Assembly (NCBI GenBank): GCA_902488555.1
Contig: CABTWT010000028.1
Coordinates: 1-12,088 of the forward strand
Reading direction: 5' to 3'
DNA from: an uncultured Anaerococcus sp.
GTDB taxonomy: Bacteria; Bacillota_A; Clostridia; Tissierellales; Peptoniphilaceae
Length of the DNA: 12,088 nt
Shown: one piece after another, positions 7,358-12,088 of the stretch
Numbering within the stretch: position 1 is the stretch's first letter
Layout of the letters: each line of letters starts with the position of its first letter
Translations under genes and position numbers: made by a program
The notes under the pieces: model-generated
The model's database searches: none
What the model was told of the DNA's origin: nothing
Seen by the model: the letters and a program-made list of their open reading frames with translations, nothing else

Positions 7358-7392
7358 TATCTTTTCTCCCTTAAATTGTTTTCCTACGGTTT

Positions 7393-7423
7393 ATAATATA
7401 CGATAAATATAAATTTTATCAAT
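7393..7423 (-). promoter_or_regulatory. Probable promoter of oppA copy 2
   Basis: On the minus strand TTGATA (7423-7418) is followed after 16 bases by TATATT (7400-7395) or after 18 bases by TATTAT (7398-7393). Either gives a leader of about 30 bases. The region overlaps a 6-base inverted repeat (GATAAA, 7 bases, TTTATC). It is weaker than the consensus promoter of oppA copy 1. Confidence 0.55.
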
Positions 7424-7491
7424 TTTTGTAAAATTATGAATATAAATGCATATTTATTTTCAATCTTTTACAAAACCGCTTGTATTTTTTA

Positions 7492-7529
7492 CAAAAAAAT
7501 ACACCCTAGCCTATAAAAAACTAAGGTGT
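7492..7529 (-). terminator. Rho-independent terminator after the wall hydrolase gene
   Basis: In minus-strand RNA, ACACCUUAG (7529-7521) pairs with CUAGGGUGU (7509-7501) through one G-U pair, with an A/U-rich loop, followed by UAUUUUUUU. It lies just 7 bases past the hydrolase stop codon. Confidence 0.85.
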
Positions 7530-7536
7530 TTATATA

Positions 7537-9528
7537 TTATTTTACATTTAGATATGTGTTTGCAGAGTTTCCGCCTACAAGTCTAAAGTATTTTACTGGA
7601 AGTCCTCTAGAATCGCCCATGTAGCCCTTGCGAGGTGTTACTGCTACACCATTTTTGCTGTAGGACATATGAATGATTGTATCATCTGTTGAGTTTAGGA
7701 CAAATCCTGTGTGACCTGCTGCTCCCGCAGATCCACCTGGTCTTCCTGCAACAAAGATATCTCCATATTGGATTTCAGATTCTTTTACTTCATACATTAC
7801 CTTGCCCTTTGCTCCCATTTGGAATAGGGTTTCGGTGTTACCTACCCATGCATCCTTGCCTAGGAATCCACCATATATTAGTGACCTATATACTGCTGAT
7901 GAGCAGTCTGCTTGGCTGGCTGAGTTTCTTCCTGCTCCCATATTATAGGTTAGCTTGTTAGCTCTGGCATTGAACATCCATTCCATAACTTTATCAACAG
8001 ATTTTTCGCCTGGGATGTTATTATCTTCTTTTGTAGCTATACCATTTTCATCGACTTTATATACTACACCTTGTTGTGTAATTGTCTTGTTGGCTGTTAG
8101 ACCATTTGATGTGAAATAGTAGTATTTGTCATCTATCTTCCACACGCCTTCTTGTACATAACCGTTTTCGTTAGTGTGGTATTTTTTACCATTGTATGTT
8201 ACCCATGAATTCTTAGGATTATTAACTAGGCCGTTTTTGTCGATATTGTAGTATTTTCCACCAGCAATTACAGAAGTATTTTGGAATAAAACGCCTTGGT
8301 CGTCAAATACGTATGTATTTTTTCCCTCGTTAAATAGACCCGTTATTATAGAGCCGTTTTTATTTGTTCTATATGTCTTACCACCAAGGTTAAACCAATA
8401 ATTCTTTCTATTGGTTGCTATACCATTTCCATCCACTGTGTAGAATCTTGATTCTGTTAGAACTTTTTTATTTGTTTTTAAAACTCCATCATTGTCAAAG
8501 TAATATGTTTTATCGGCGATTTTAGCTATACCCTTTAATAATTTTCCATTATTGTCGTTATAATATTTTTTATTGTTAATTGTCACCCATTTATTTTTTG
8601 GTGCAAGCATTTCGCCTTCGCTTCCAATATCATAATGAGATTCATTTGTTACTAGAAGTCTGTTTAATTGTAAGATACCATCATTGTTAAAATAGTATTT
8701 TTTGTTTTTGATTTCTTTGATACCTTTTACAATATGACCTGTCTCATCTGAATAGTATAGGTTTGCTCCCATTACAGTCCAATATGCCTTTGGATTTGTA
8801 GCATTACCCTTGTTGTCGATATTGTAAAATCTATCATTAACTATAACTTGTGCATTTGTCACTAACTTATTGTTTTCGTAATATTTTGTTGTATTTTTTT
8901 CCTCAACTATAACACCTGTTGCTTTTGGAGCATAATATACTTTTTGATCAATCTTTGTTTCTTCTGTTACAGTTTGATCTTCAGTAGTTTGATTGTCAGT
9001 AGATTTATTATCAACAGATTGACTATTTCCGCTAGTTTTAGCATCAACATCATCAATCATTGTTAAAATTTCGTCAAGGTTTTTATCGTCATATTGAACT
9101 AGGTCATTTCTTTGTTCTTGCTCTTCTGACTCTTCATTGACTTCATCATTGACTTCATCAGATGATTCTTCTTTTTGCCTAGTTTCAGAATCTTCACTTT
9201 CTTCGCTTTCTTCGTTTTCGATACTTGAATTTGCTTGTGCTTGTTCCATTTCAAGATCTAGCTCTGGTTCTAGCTCTTTATTTTCTGAGATAGCATCTTC
9301 ATTTTCATTAAGGCTTTCGCTACTTAGTGTGATATCTTCATTGCTATCTACTTGATCTTGGCTGATTGGTTGTACTTCCTCATTTAAGCTAGCATCAGAA
9401 CTTTCCTCGGTGCTTAGTTCAACATTCAGATCGTATCCTTCATCAGCATATGCATTTTCAGAAAGAGTTACAGCTTGAGATACAAATAATGTTGAGGCAA
9501 GCAATAATGTTTTATTAATTTTCTTCAT
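7537..9528 (-). CDS. Secreted peptidoglycan hydrolase: Tyr-rich wall-binding repeats plus C-terminal Amidase_5-type domain
   Basis: Secreted enzyme of 663 residues that should bind the cell wall and cut peptidoglycan. A Sec signal peptide ends at AYA28. Residues about 29-195 are acidic, Glu/Ser/Asp-rich and probably disordered. From about 233 to 487 run four tandem units of about 64 residues, each of the form Y-x-V/I-D-x-x-G, then a Trp/Tyr-containing strand, then YYF-x-x-x-G, with a fifth partial unit to about 501. They resemble glucan/choline-binding repeats but carry Tyr where those have Trp. The C-terminal domain (about 508-655) resembles the phage Dp-1 type endolysin amidase (Amidase_5, NlpC/P60-like fold): predicted nucleophile Cys542 in QADCSSAVY, His606 in GAAGHTGFV and His620 in IIHMSYS. 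The exact bond cut (amidase or endopeptidase) is not shown. The ATG follows GAGG, 8-9 bases away. A good promoter and a WalR-like box lie upstream. It may be an autolysin or an antagonistic lysin. Confidence 0.88.
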   Translation of the reverse strand: MKKINKTLLLASTLFVSQAVTLSENAYADEGYDLNVELSTEESSDASLNEEVQPISQDQVDSNEDITLSSESLNENEDAISENKELEPELDLEMEQAQANSSIENEESEESEDSETRQKEESSDEVNDEVNEESEEQEQRNDLVQYDDKNLDEILTMIDDVDAKTSGNSQSVDNKSTDNQTTEDQTVTEETKIDQKVYYAPKATGVIVEEKNTTKYYENNKLVTNAQVIVNDRFYNIDNKGNATNPKAYWTVMGANLYYSDETGHIVKGIKEIKNKKYYFNNDGILQLNRLLVTNESHYDIGSEGEMLAPKNKWVTINNKKYYNDNNGKLLKGIAKIADKTYYFDNDGVLKTNKKVLTESRFYTVDGNGIATNRKNYWFNLGGKTYRTNKNGSIITGLFNEGKNTYVFDDQGVLFQNTSVIAGGKYYNIDKNGLVNNPKNSWVTYNGKKYHTNENGYVQEGVWKIDDKYYYFTSNGLTANKTITQQGVVYKVDENGIATKEDNNIPGEKSVDKVMEWMFNARANKLTYNMGAGRNSASQADCSSAVYRSLIYGGFLGKDAWVGNTETLFQMGAKGKVMYEVKESEIQYGDIFVAGRPGGSAGAAGHTGFVLNSTDDTIIHMSYSKNGVAVTPRKGYMGDSRGLPVKYFRLVGGNSANTYLNVK

Positions 9529-9546
9529 ATTTATTACCTCACTTTT

Positions 9547-9563
9547 ATTACAATATAATTACA
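9547..9563 (-). promoter_or_regulatory. WalR-like direct repeat in the hydrolase leader
   Basis: On the minus strand TGTAAT (9563-9558), TATAT, TGTAAT (9552-9547). It fits the WalR (YycF) consensus TGTWAH-N5-TGTWAH known from Bacillus and Staphylococcus wall-hydrolase genes. It lies downstream of the predicted -10 and about 20 bases before the start codon, a position suggesting repression rather than activation. AT-rich context makes chance half-sites common; the exact duplication and spacing are the support. Confidence 0.4.
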
Positions 9564-9592
9564 ATAAGTCTATTTTTTTAGTTTACAGACCT

Positions 9593-9621
9593 ATTATAAA
9601 CCATTTAAGATGTAATTGCAA
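9593..9621 (-). promoter_or_regulatory. Sigma-A-like promoter of the wall hydrolase
   Basis: On the minus strand TTGCAA (9621-9616), 17 bases, TATAAT (9598-9593). The -10 is consensus and the spacing ideal. Transcription would begin near 9586 and give a leader of about 58 bases containing the WalR-like repeat. Confidence 0.72.
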
Positions 9622-9700
9622 CAAAAAAGTTACAATTTTTTGCACAAACTATATTTTTTACCCAAAAAAATTAAAAATTTATTACAAATCTGTATTTAAC

Positions 9701-9735
9701 TACAAAAAAATAAAGAAACATGATAAAATTATAAT
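9701..9735 (+). promoter_or_regulatory. Possible promoter of the repeat-built lipoprotein gene
   Basis: TGATAAAAT at 9721-9729 is an extended -10 (TG-n-TAAAAT) with a poor -35-like TACAAA 17 bases upstream; an alternative TATAAT at 9730-9735 lacks a good -35. Both are close to the AAGGAGG ribosome binding site (9741-9747). Confidence 0.35.
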
Positions 9736-9751
9736 AACTTAAGGAGGCCAT

Positions 9752-10723
9752 ATGACTTACAAAAAAATACTAGCAAGCCTTGCACTAATAACTGTTTTAA
9801 GTGCTTGTAATAATAAAGAAGCAAAAAATGTCCAAAATGTAGCAAATGATGAAGAAATATCTCAAGCTCTTGAGGACAATAATACAGAAACTACATCAGA
9901 AGATAGTAAAGATAAAGATACAAGTCTTGCTGAAAAAGAAATCGACACAATCGACTACAATAAGTGGAGAGATATGATAGTCGAATTTGGTGAATTTGAC
10001 GAGGATTTTGCCGATGAGCTATCCGATGAAGAAATTGATACAGTAGTAGAAAAAGCAAAAGAACTATCAGAAGAAACTGGCTACTGGGATCAAAAGGACT
10101 TTGTATTCCAAGAATTAGCAATTGAAAATCCATACCAATCTAGCAAATTCCCTCTAGATTCAATAGCAGCTAAATACAACCAAGAAGCTGCCGAAGAAGG
10201 AGAGCTTACAGATAGGTTCAACTACGAAAGAACCTTGATGGGAACTTGGGGCTATCCAGTAGACAAGGTTTGGGCAACAGATGATTATTATATCCAAGAA
10301 GCTCTAAAGATTGCCTATATGGAAAATGAAGAATTATACTTTGATGATTATGTAAAAAGAGCTGCAGATATCCTATTTTTAAATAAACTTTCACCAGATG
10401 AAGAAATTGATGAAAATACCTACGCAGAAAATTCGGAAAATACATCTGACTCTTCCAAAGAAGAAGAAAAAAAACCTAAGAAACCAACAATGAGAAGATT
10501 TGGCTCAAGCCAAACTGACTACGATGCTATCAAATCAGCAATGGTACAATACTATGAATTTTCTCCATCTGTAGTAAATCAAATGACAAACGAAGATATA
10601 GACAAGGCCTATACCCGTGCCATGGATAGGCTAGAAGAAACAGGATTTGGCGATATAGGACTAATATTTGACGAACTAGGCAAGATGTACCCAGGCGCAT
10701 CCACAATGTATACGGGAGAATAA
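9752..10723 (+). CDS. Lipoprotein of unknown function with duplicated ~65-residue modules
   Basis: Exported, lipid-anchored protein of 323 residues; I do not recognise the family. The signal peptide ends in the lipobox LSAC (Cys19). An acidic, Asn/Thr/Ser/Glu-rich linker follows (about 20-63). Residues about 68-133 and 256-320 look like copies of one module: both begin DY, continue through a hydrophobic stretch with EF, then S/T-D/N-E-D/E-ID, an A-rich helix, (S)EETG, and (I/V)F-x-EL with a late P. The middle part (about 157-208) may be a third, weaker copy. A charged linker rich in Glu/Lys/Pro (about 225-247) separates it from the last copy. All segments look helical. AAGGAGG lies 4 bases before the ATG and a strong terminator follows. 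It is monocistronic and divergent from the wall hydrolase, so a surface or wall-related role is possible, but that is position-based only. Confidence 0.88.
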   Translation: MTYKKILASLALITVLSACNNKEAKNVQNVANDEEISQALEDNNTETTSEDSKDKDTSLAEKEIDTIDYNKWRDMIVEFGEFDEDFADELSDEEIDTVVEKAKELSEETGYWDQKDFVFQELAIENPYQSSKFPLDSIAAKYNQEAAEEGELTDRFNYERTLMGTWGYPVDKVWATDDYYIQEALKIAYMENEELYFDDYVKRAADILFLNKLSPDEEIDENTYAENSENTSDSSKEEEKKPKKPTMRRFGSSQTDYDAIKSAMVQYYEFSPSVVNQMTNEDIDKAYTRAMDRLEETGFGDIGLIFDELGKMYPGASTMYTGE

Positions 10724-10726
10724 AAA

Positions 10727-10752
10727 TTAGGGGCTGACAAAGCCCCTTTTTA
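10727..10752 (+). terminator. Rho-independent terminator after the lipoprotein gene
   Basis: AGGGGCT (10729-10735), loop GACAA, AGCCCCT (10741-10747), then TTTTT. It is only a few bases past the stop codon. On the minus strand the same stem is followed by TAATTTTT, so it may also end transcripts from the antitoxin gene at 10849-11160. Confidence 0.92.
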
Positions 10753-10764
10753 ATTACAAAATTT

Positions 10765-10836
10765 CTAATATTCTAAAATAGTCTTGTTTTGCATTGAAGA
10801 TTCTAATTCACCAATAAAATTTACTTCATACATCAT
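10765..10836 (-). pseudogene. Possible remnant of a RelE/YafQ-like toxin (23 codons)
   Basis: Directly behind the RelB-like antitoxin, where its toxin gene should be, there is only a short open frame beginning MMYEVNF and ending at a TAG after 23 codons. RelE/YafQ toxins often begin with a comparable M-x-Y-x-V-x-F strand, but nothing after it looks like a toxin. An ATG overlapping the antitoxin stop codon (ATGA, 10852-10849) opens another frame that stops after 8 codons. This suggests a broken toxin start followed by deletion, but the match is too short to prove it. Confidence 0.25.
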
Positions 10837-10848
10837 AGACCATACTTT

Positions 10849-11160
10849 TCATTTAGGTAATTCATATTTCATATTAAGTTCACGAAATACATCCTCTGCC
10901 GATCTATAATTCCCATTTTCTATATCTCTATAACCTTTTGCTAATTCTTCAAGTAAGTCTTCCTCGCTCATATCCTCTACAATAGGTAAGTTAGGTCTAG
11001 TAAGCTTTACTTCCATAGGAATCCCATTCTTCTCAACTATTTGCCTGTAGTACATATTGATAGCAGTAGAAACAGGTATGCCTAGCTTTGCTAATATTTC
11101 CTCAGCTTGTTTCTTAATTTCTGGTTCAATTCTTACATTTATAGTATCAGTTTTGCTCAT
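10849..11160 (-). CDS. RelB/DinJ-family antitoxin, apparently without intact toxin
   Basis: Small protein of 103 residues matching the RelB/DinJ antitoxin family, which has an N-terminal ribbon-helix-helix DNA-binding part and a C-terminal tail that wraps and neutralises an mRNA-cutting RelE/YafQ toxin. The strand TINVRIEPEIKKQAEEIL (6-23) followed by LGIPVSTAINMYYRQIV (26-42) is the family signature. The acidic second half includes a typical ending, SAEDVFRELNMKY (87-99). AAGGAG is 8 bases before the ATG. Downstream, no intact toxin fits between this gene and the terminator at 10727-10752, about 100 bases away, so it looks orphaned. It is divergent from phd-doc, and a palindrome over its promoter (11193-11211) suggests autorepression. 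It may act alone as an anti-addiction factor or a repressor. Confidence 0.88.
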   Translation of the reverse strand: MSKTDTINVRIEPEIKKQAEEILAKLGIPVSTAINMYYRQIVEKNGIPMEVKLTRPNLPIVEDMSEEDLLEELAKGYRDIENGNYRSAEDVFRELNMKYELPK

Positions 11161-11180
11161 AAACTCATCTCCTTATAAGG

Positions 11181-11208
11181 ATAATACTATCTGTAATGCA
11201 ATTTGCAA
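11181..11208 (-). promoter_or_regulatory. Promoter of the RelB-like antitoxin
   Basis: On the minus strand TTGCAA (11208-11203), 16-base spacer, TATTAT (11186-11181), giving a start about 15 bases before the ATG at 11160. The -35 lies within the 19-base palindrome at 11193-11211, as expected for an autorepressed antitoxin. Confidence 0.6.
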
Positions 11209-11211
11209 TAC
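11193..11211. promoter_or_regulatory. 19-base palindromic operator between the two antitoxin genes
   Basis: GTAATGCAATTTGCAATAC has 9-base arms around a central T with a single mismatch pair. It covers the -35 and spacer of the antitoxin promoter and lies about 50 bases upstream of the phd -10. RelB-type ribbon-helix-helix dimers bind short palindromes like this, so the divergent antitoxin is the likeliest ligand. Confidence 0.6.
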
Positions 11212-11254
11212 ATTTTTTATAGGATGTATAGTAGTATATATTTGTCCTATTTTG

Positions 11255-11263
11255 TGGTATAAT
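11255..11263 (+). promoter_or_regulatory. Extended -10 promoter of phd-doc
   Basis: TGGTATAAT is a perfect extended -10 (TG-n-TATAAT); no good -35 lies 17 bases upstream, which fits this promoter class. The start would be near 11270, directly before AAGGAG at 11270-11275, leaving a very short leader. Confidence 0.55.
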
Positions 11264-11282
11264 AAATGTAAGGAGATTAAAA

Positions 11283-11534
11283 ATGAAGATAGATACAAAA
11301 ACAATGGTTTCGATAACAGAAGCTAATCAAAATTTTTCCAAAGTGGCAAGATTAGTTGATGAAAAAGGTTCTGCAGTAATTTTAAAAAATAATGCACCTA
11401 AATATATAATAACAGCTTACGAAGAATCTGAAAATATTGAAAATGATGAATCTTTTTCTTATGAAGAATTAGAAGCACTTAATGAAAAATACTTGAAAAA
11501 AAATGCTATAGCTTATAAGAAGTTAGCAGAATGA
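11283..11534 (+). CDS. phd: Phd/YefM-family antitoxin
   Basis: Antitoxin of a type II pair, 83 residues, the usual length. The N-terminal part (about 7-45: MVSITEANQNFSKVARL, then GSAVILKNNAPKYIIT) is the Phd/YefM DNA-binding fold that dimerises and represses its own promoter. The acidic C-terminal helix (about 47-83) is the part that in known complexes fills the groove of Doc. AAGGAG lies 8 bases before the ATG. Its stop codon overlaps the doc start (ATGA), so the two are translationally coupled, with the antitoxin made first. Expression comes from an extended -10 promoter. It is divergent from a RelB-like antitoxin, so two unrelated antitoxin types share one control region of about 120 bases. 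Confidence 0.9.
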   Translation: MKIDTKTMVSITEANQNFSKVARLVDEKGSAVILKNNAPKYIITAYEESENIENDESFSYEELEALNEKYLKKNAIAYKKLAE

Positions 11535-11920
11535 AAAAGTTAACTAAATCTGACATCGTCAGGCTGCATTATTGTATTACAAAACAAAGTGGTGGAGATA
11601 GCAGAGTCAGGGATGAAAATCTTCTTGATTTGTCAGTGAACTCTCCTTATCAAACATTTGGAGGAGAAGACTTGTATGATGGTGTAATGAGAAAAGCTGT
11701 TCACCTATGTTATAGTCTAGTTATGAATCATCCCTTTGTAGATGGAAACAAAAGAATTGGTGCACACGCTCTACTAATTACACTAGATGGAAATGGAATA
11801 GTTTTAGATTACACACAAGAAGAACTTATAGATGTAATACTTAAACTTGCAAGTTCAAAGCTAAGTGAAAAAGAACTATTGGAATGGGTTAAAAATCATA
11901 TAAATGATACAAGTGCATGA
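11531..11920 (+). CDS. doc: Doc-type toxin (Fic fold, death-on-curing family)
   Basis: Toxin partner of the preceding Phd, 129 residues, almost the length of phage P1 Doc (126). Residues 67-77 read HPFVDGNKRIG, the Fic-fold active-site loop with the Lys (NKR) typical of Doc rather than the GNGR of AMP-transferring Fic enzymes. P1 Doc is known to phosphorylate the elongation factor EF-Tu and stop translation; the same activity is likely here because His67, Asp71, Asn73, Lys74 and Arg75 are all present. The N-terminal part (MKKLTKSDIVRLHYCI) and a C-terminal helical tail are also typical. It appears intact. The ATG overlaps the phd stop by 4 bases. The last codons and the TGA form part of the terminator stem. 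Confidence 0.93.
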   Translation: MKKLTKSDIVRLHYCITKQSGGDSRVRDENLLDLSVNSPYQTFGGEDLYDGVMRKAVHLCYSLVMNHPFVDGNKRIGAHALLITLDGNGIVLDYTQEELIDVILKLASSKLSEKELLEWVKNHINDTSA

Positions 11921-11952
11921 GACTAGGAAAACTTACTAGTCTCATGCTTTTT
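11915..11952 (+). terminator. Rho-independent terminator embedded in the doc 3' end
   Basis: GCATGAGACTAG (11915-11926) pairs perfectly with CTAGTCTCATGC (11936-11947), with a 9-base loop and TTTTT after it. The 5' arm contains the doc stop codon (11918-11920), and the complementary strand carries the stop codon of the converging gene at 11923-11925. No T run follows on the minus strand, so it terminates mainly the doc transcript. Confidence 0.93.
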
Positions 11953-12087
11953 GTAATATTTGATGTAAGTGTCGTAAGAACTTTTAATATTTATATCAAA
12001 GATATCCTTTAACTCTGTGGCGAAGTAGTCCGTGTCGTCTGATTCAAAAAATATATATTGGTATTTATCGAAAAGGAAAGTTAATAA
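11923..12087 (-). CDS. 3' end of an unrecognised protein (cut by right edge)
   Basis: An open frame without stops enters from the right edge on the minus strand and encodes 54 residues before TAG at 11925-11923. The piece is rich in Asp, Tyr, Phe and Lys (for example FFESDDTDYFATELKDIF) and looks like a folded, helical C-terminal part. It could be real because the frame stays open across 165 AT-rich bases and ends neatly at the convergent terminator. I do not recognise the family, and no ribosome binding site or start is in the window. Its stop lies 2 bases past the doc stop on the other strand. Confidence 0.55.
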   Translation of the reverse strand, partial: LLTFLFDKYQYIFFESDDTDYFATELKDIFDINIKSSYDTYIKYYKKHETSKFS

Positions 12088-12088
12088 G

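Noticed and set aside
7023..7406. Plus-strand open frame opposite the 5' end of oppA copy 2
   Set aside because: Antisense of the signal peptide and acidic linker; composition follows the real gene and no start signal is visible.
9137..9355. Ser-rich open frame on the plus strand inside the hydrolase gene
   Set aside because: It is the antisense of the Glu/Ser-rich acidic region, whose GAA/TCA-type codons read as Ser on the other strand; no ribosome binding site.

Overview
This is AT-rich DNA from a low-GC Gram-positive bacterium. The protein style (lipobox lipoproteins with acidic linkers, an Opp peptide importer, a secreted wall hydrolase), strong AGGAGG-type ribosome binding sites and sigma-A-like promoters point to Firmicutes. 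My best guess is an anaerobic Gram-positive coccus of the Anaerococcus/Peptoniphilus type; that guess is from general impression, not from a search.

Bases 1-7357 (all minus strand) form an oligopeptide-import locus. In transcription order it holds a substrate-binding lipoprotein (oppA copy 2, 5174-7357), a small XRE-type regulator with three membrane segments (4427-4930), a second and closely related substrate-binding lipoprotein (oppA copy 1, 1785-4049, with a GTG start), the permease oppB (475-1437) and the start of the permease oppC, cut by the left edge (1-464). Each oppA has its own promoter and is followed by a terminator. oppB has its own promoter with a dyad over the -35 region and a long leader containing an inverted repeat. 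oppB and oppC are 10 bases apart and form one operon. The ATPase genes (oppD/oppF) would be expected beyond the left edge.

Bases 7492-9752 hold a secreted peptidoglycan hydrolase (7537-9528, minus). It has a signal peptide, a long acidic Ser/Glu region, about four 65-residue Tyr-rich wall-binding repeats, and a C-terminal cysteine-peptidase-fold amidase resembling phage endolysins (Amidase_5 type). Its leader carries a direct repeat TGTAAT-N5-TGTAAT that fits the published WalR consensus. Divergent from it is a lipoprotein of unknown function (9752-10723, plus) built from duplicated modules of about 65 residues and closed by a clear terminator.

Bases 10765-11952 are a small defence/stability cluster. 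A RelB/DinJ-type antitoxin (10849-11160, minus) has no intact toxin behind it, only a 23-codon open frame that may be a remnant. Divergent from it is a complete phd-doc toxin-antitoxin pair (11283-11534 and 11531-11920, plus) with a 4-base ATGA overlap. A near-perfect 19-base palindrome sits over the antitoxin promoter between them. The doc stop codon lies inside its own terminator stem. Converging on this stem, the 3' end of an unrecognised minus-strand gene enters from the right edge (11923-12087).

The window looks mostly like cell-surface nutrition and wall-remodelling genes followed by a mobile-type toxin-antitoxin patch. I did not find RNA genes, IS elements or CRISPR arrays. The most worthwhile items for follow-up are the paired OppA proteins with a coiled-coil insertion, the repeat-built lipoprotein, the endolysin-like hydrolase with its candidate WalR box, and the orphan RelB-like antitoxin beside phd-doc.
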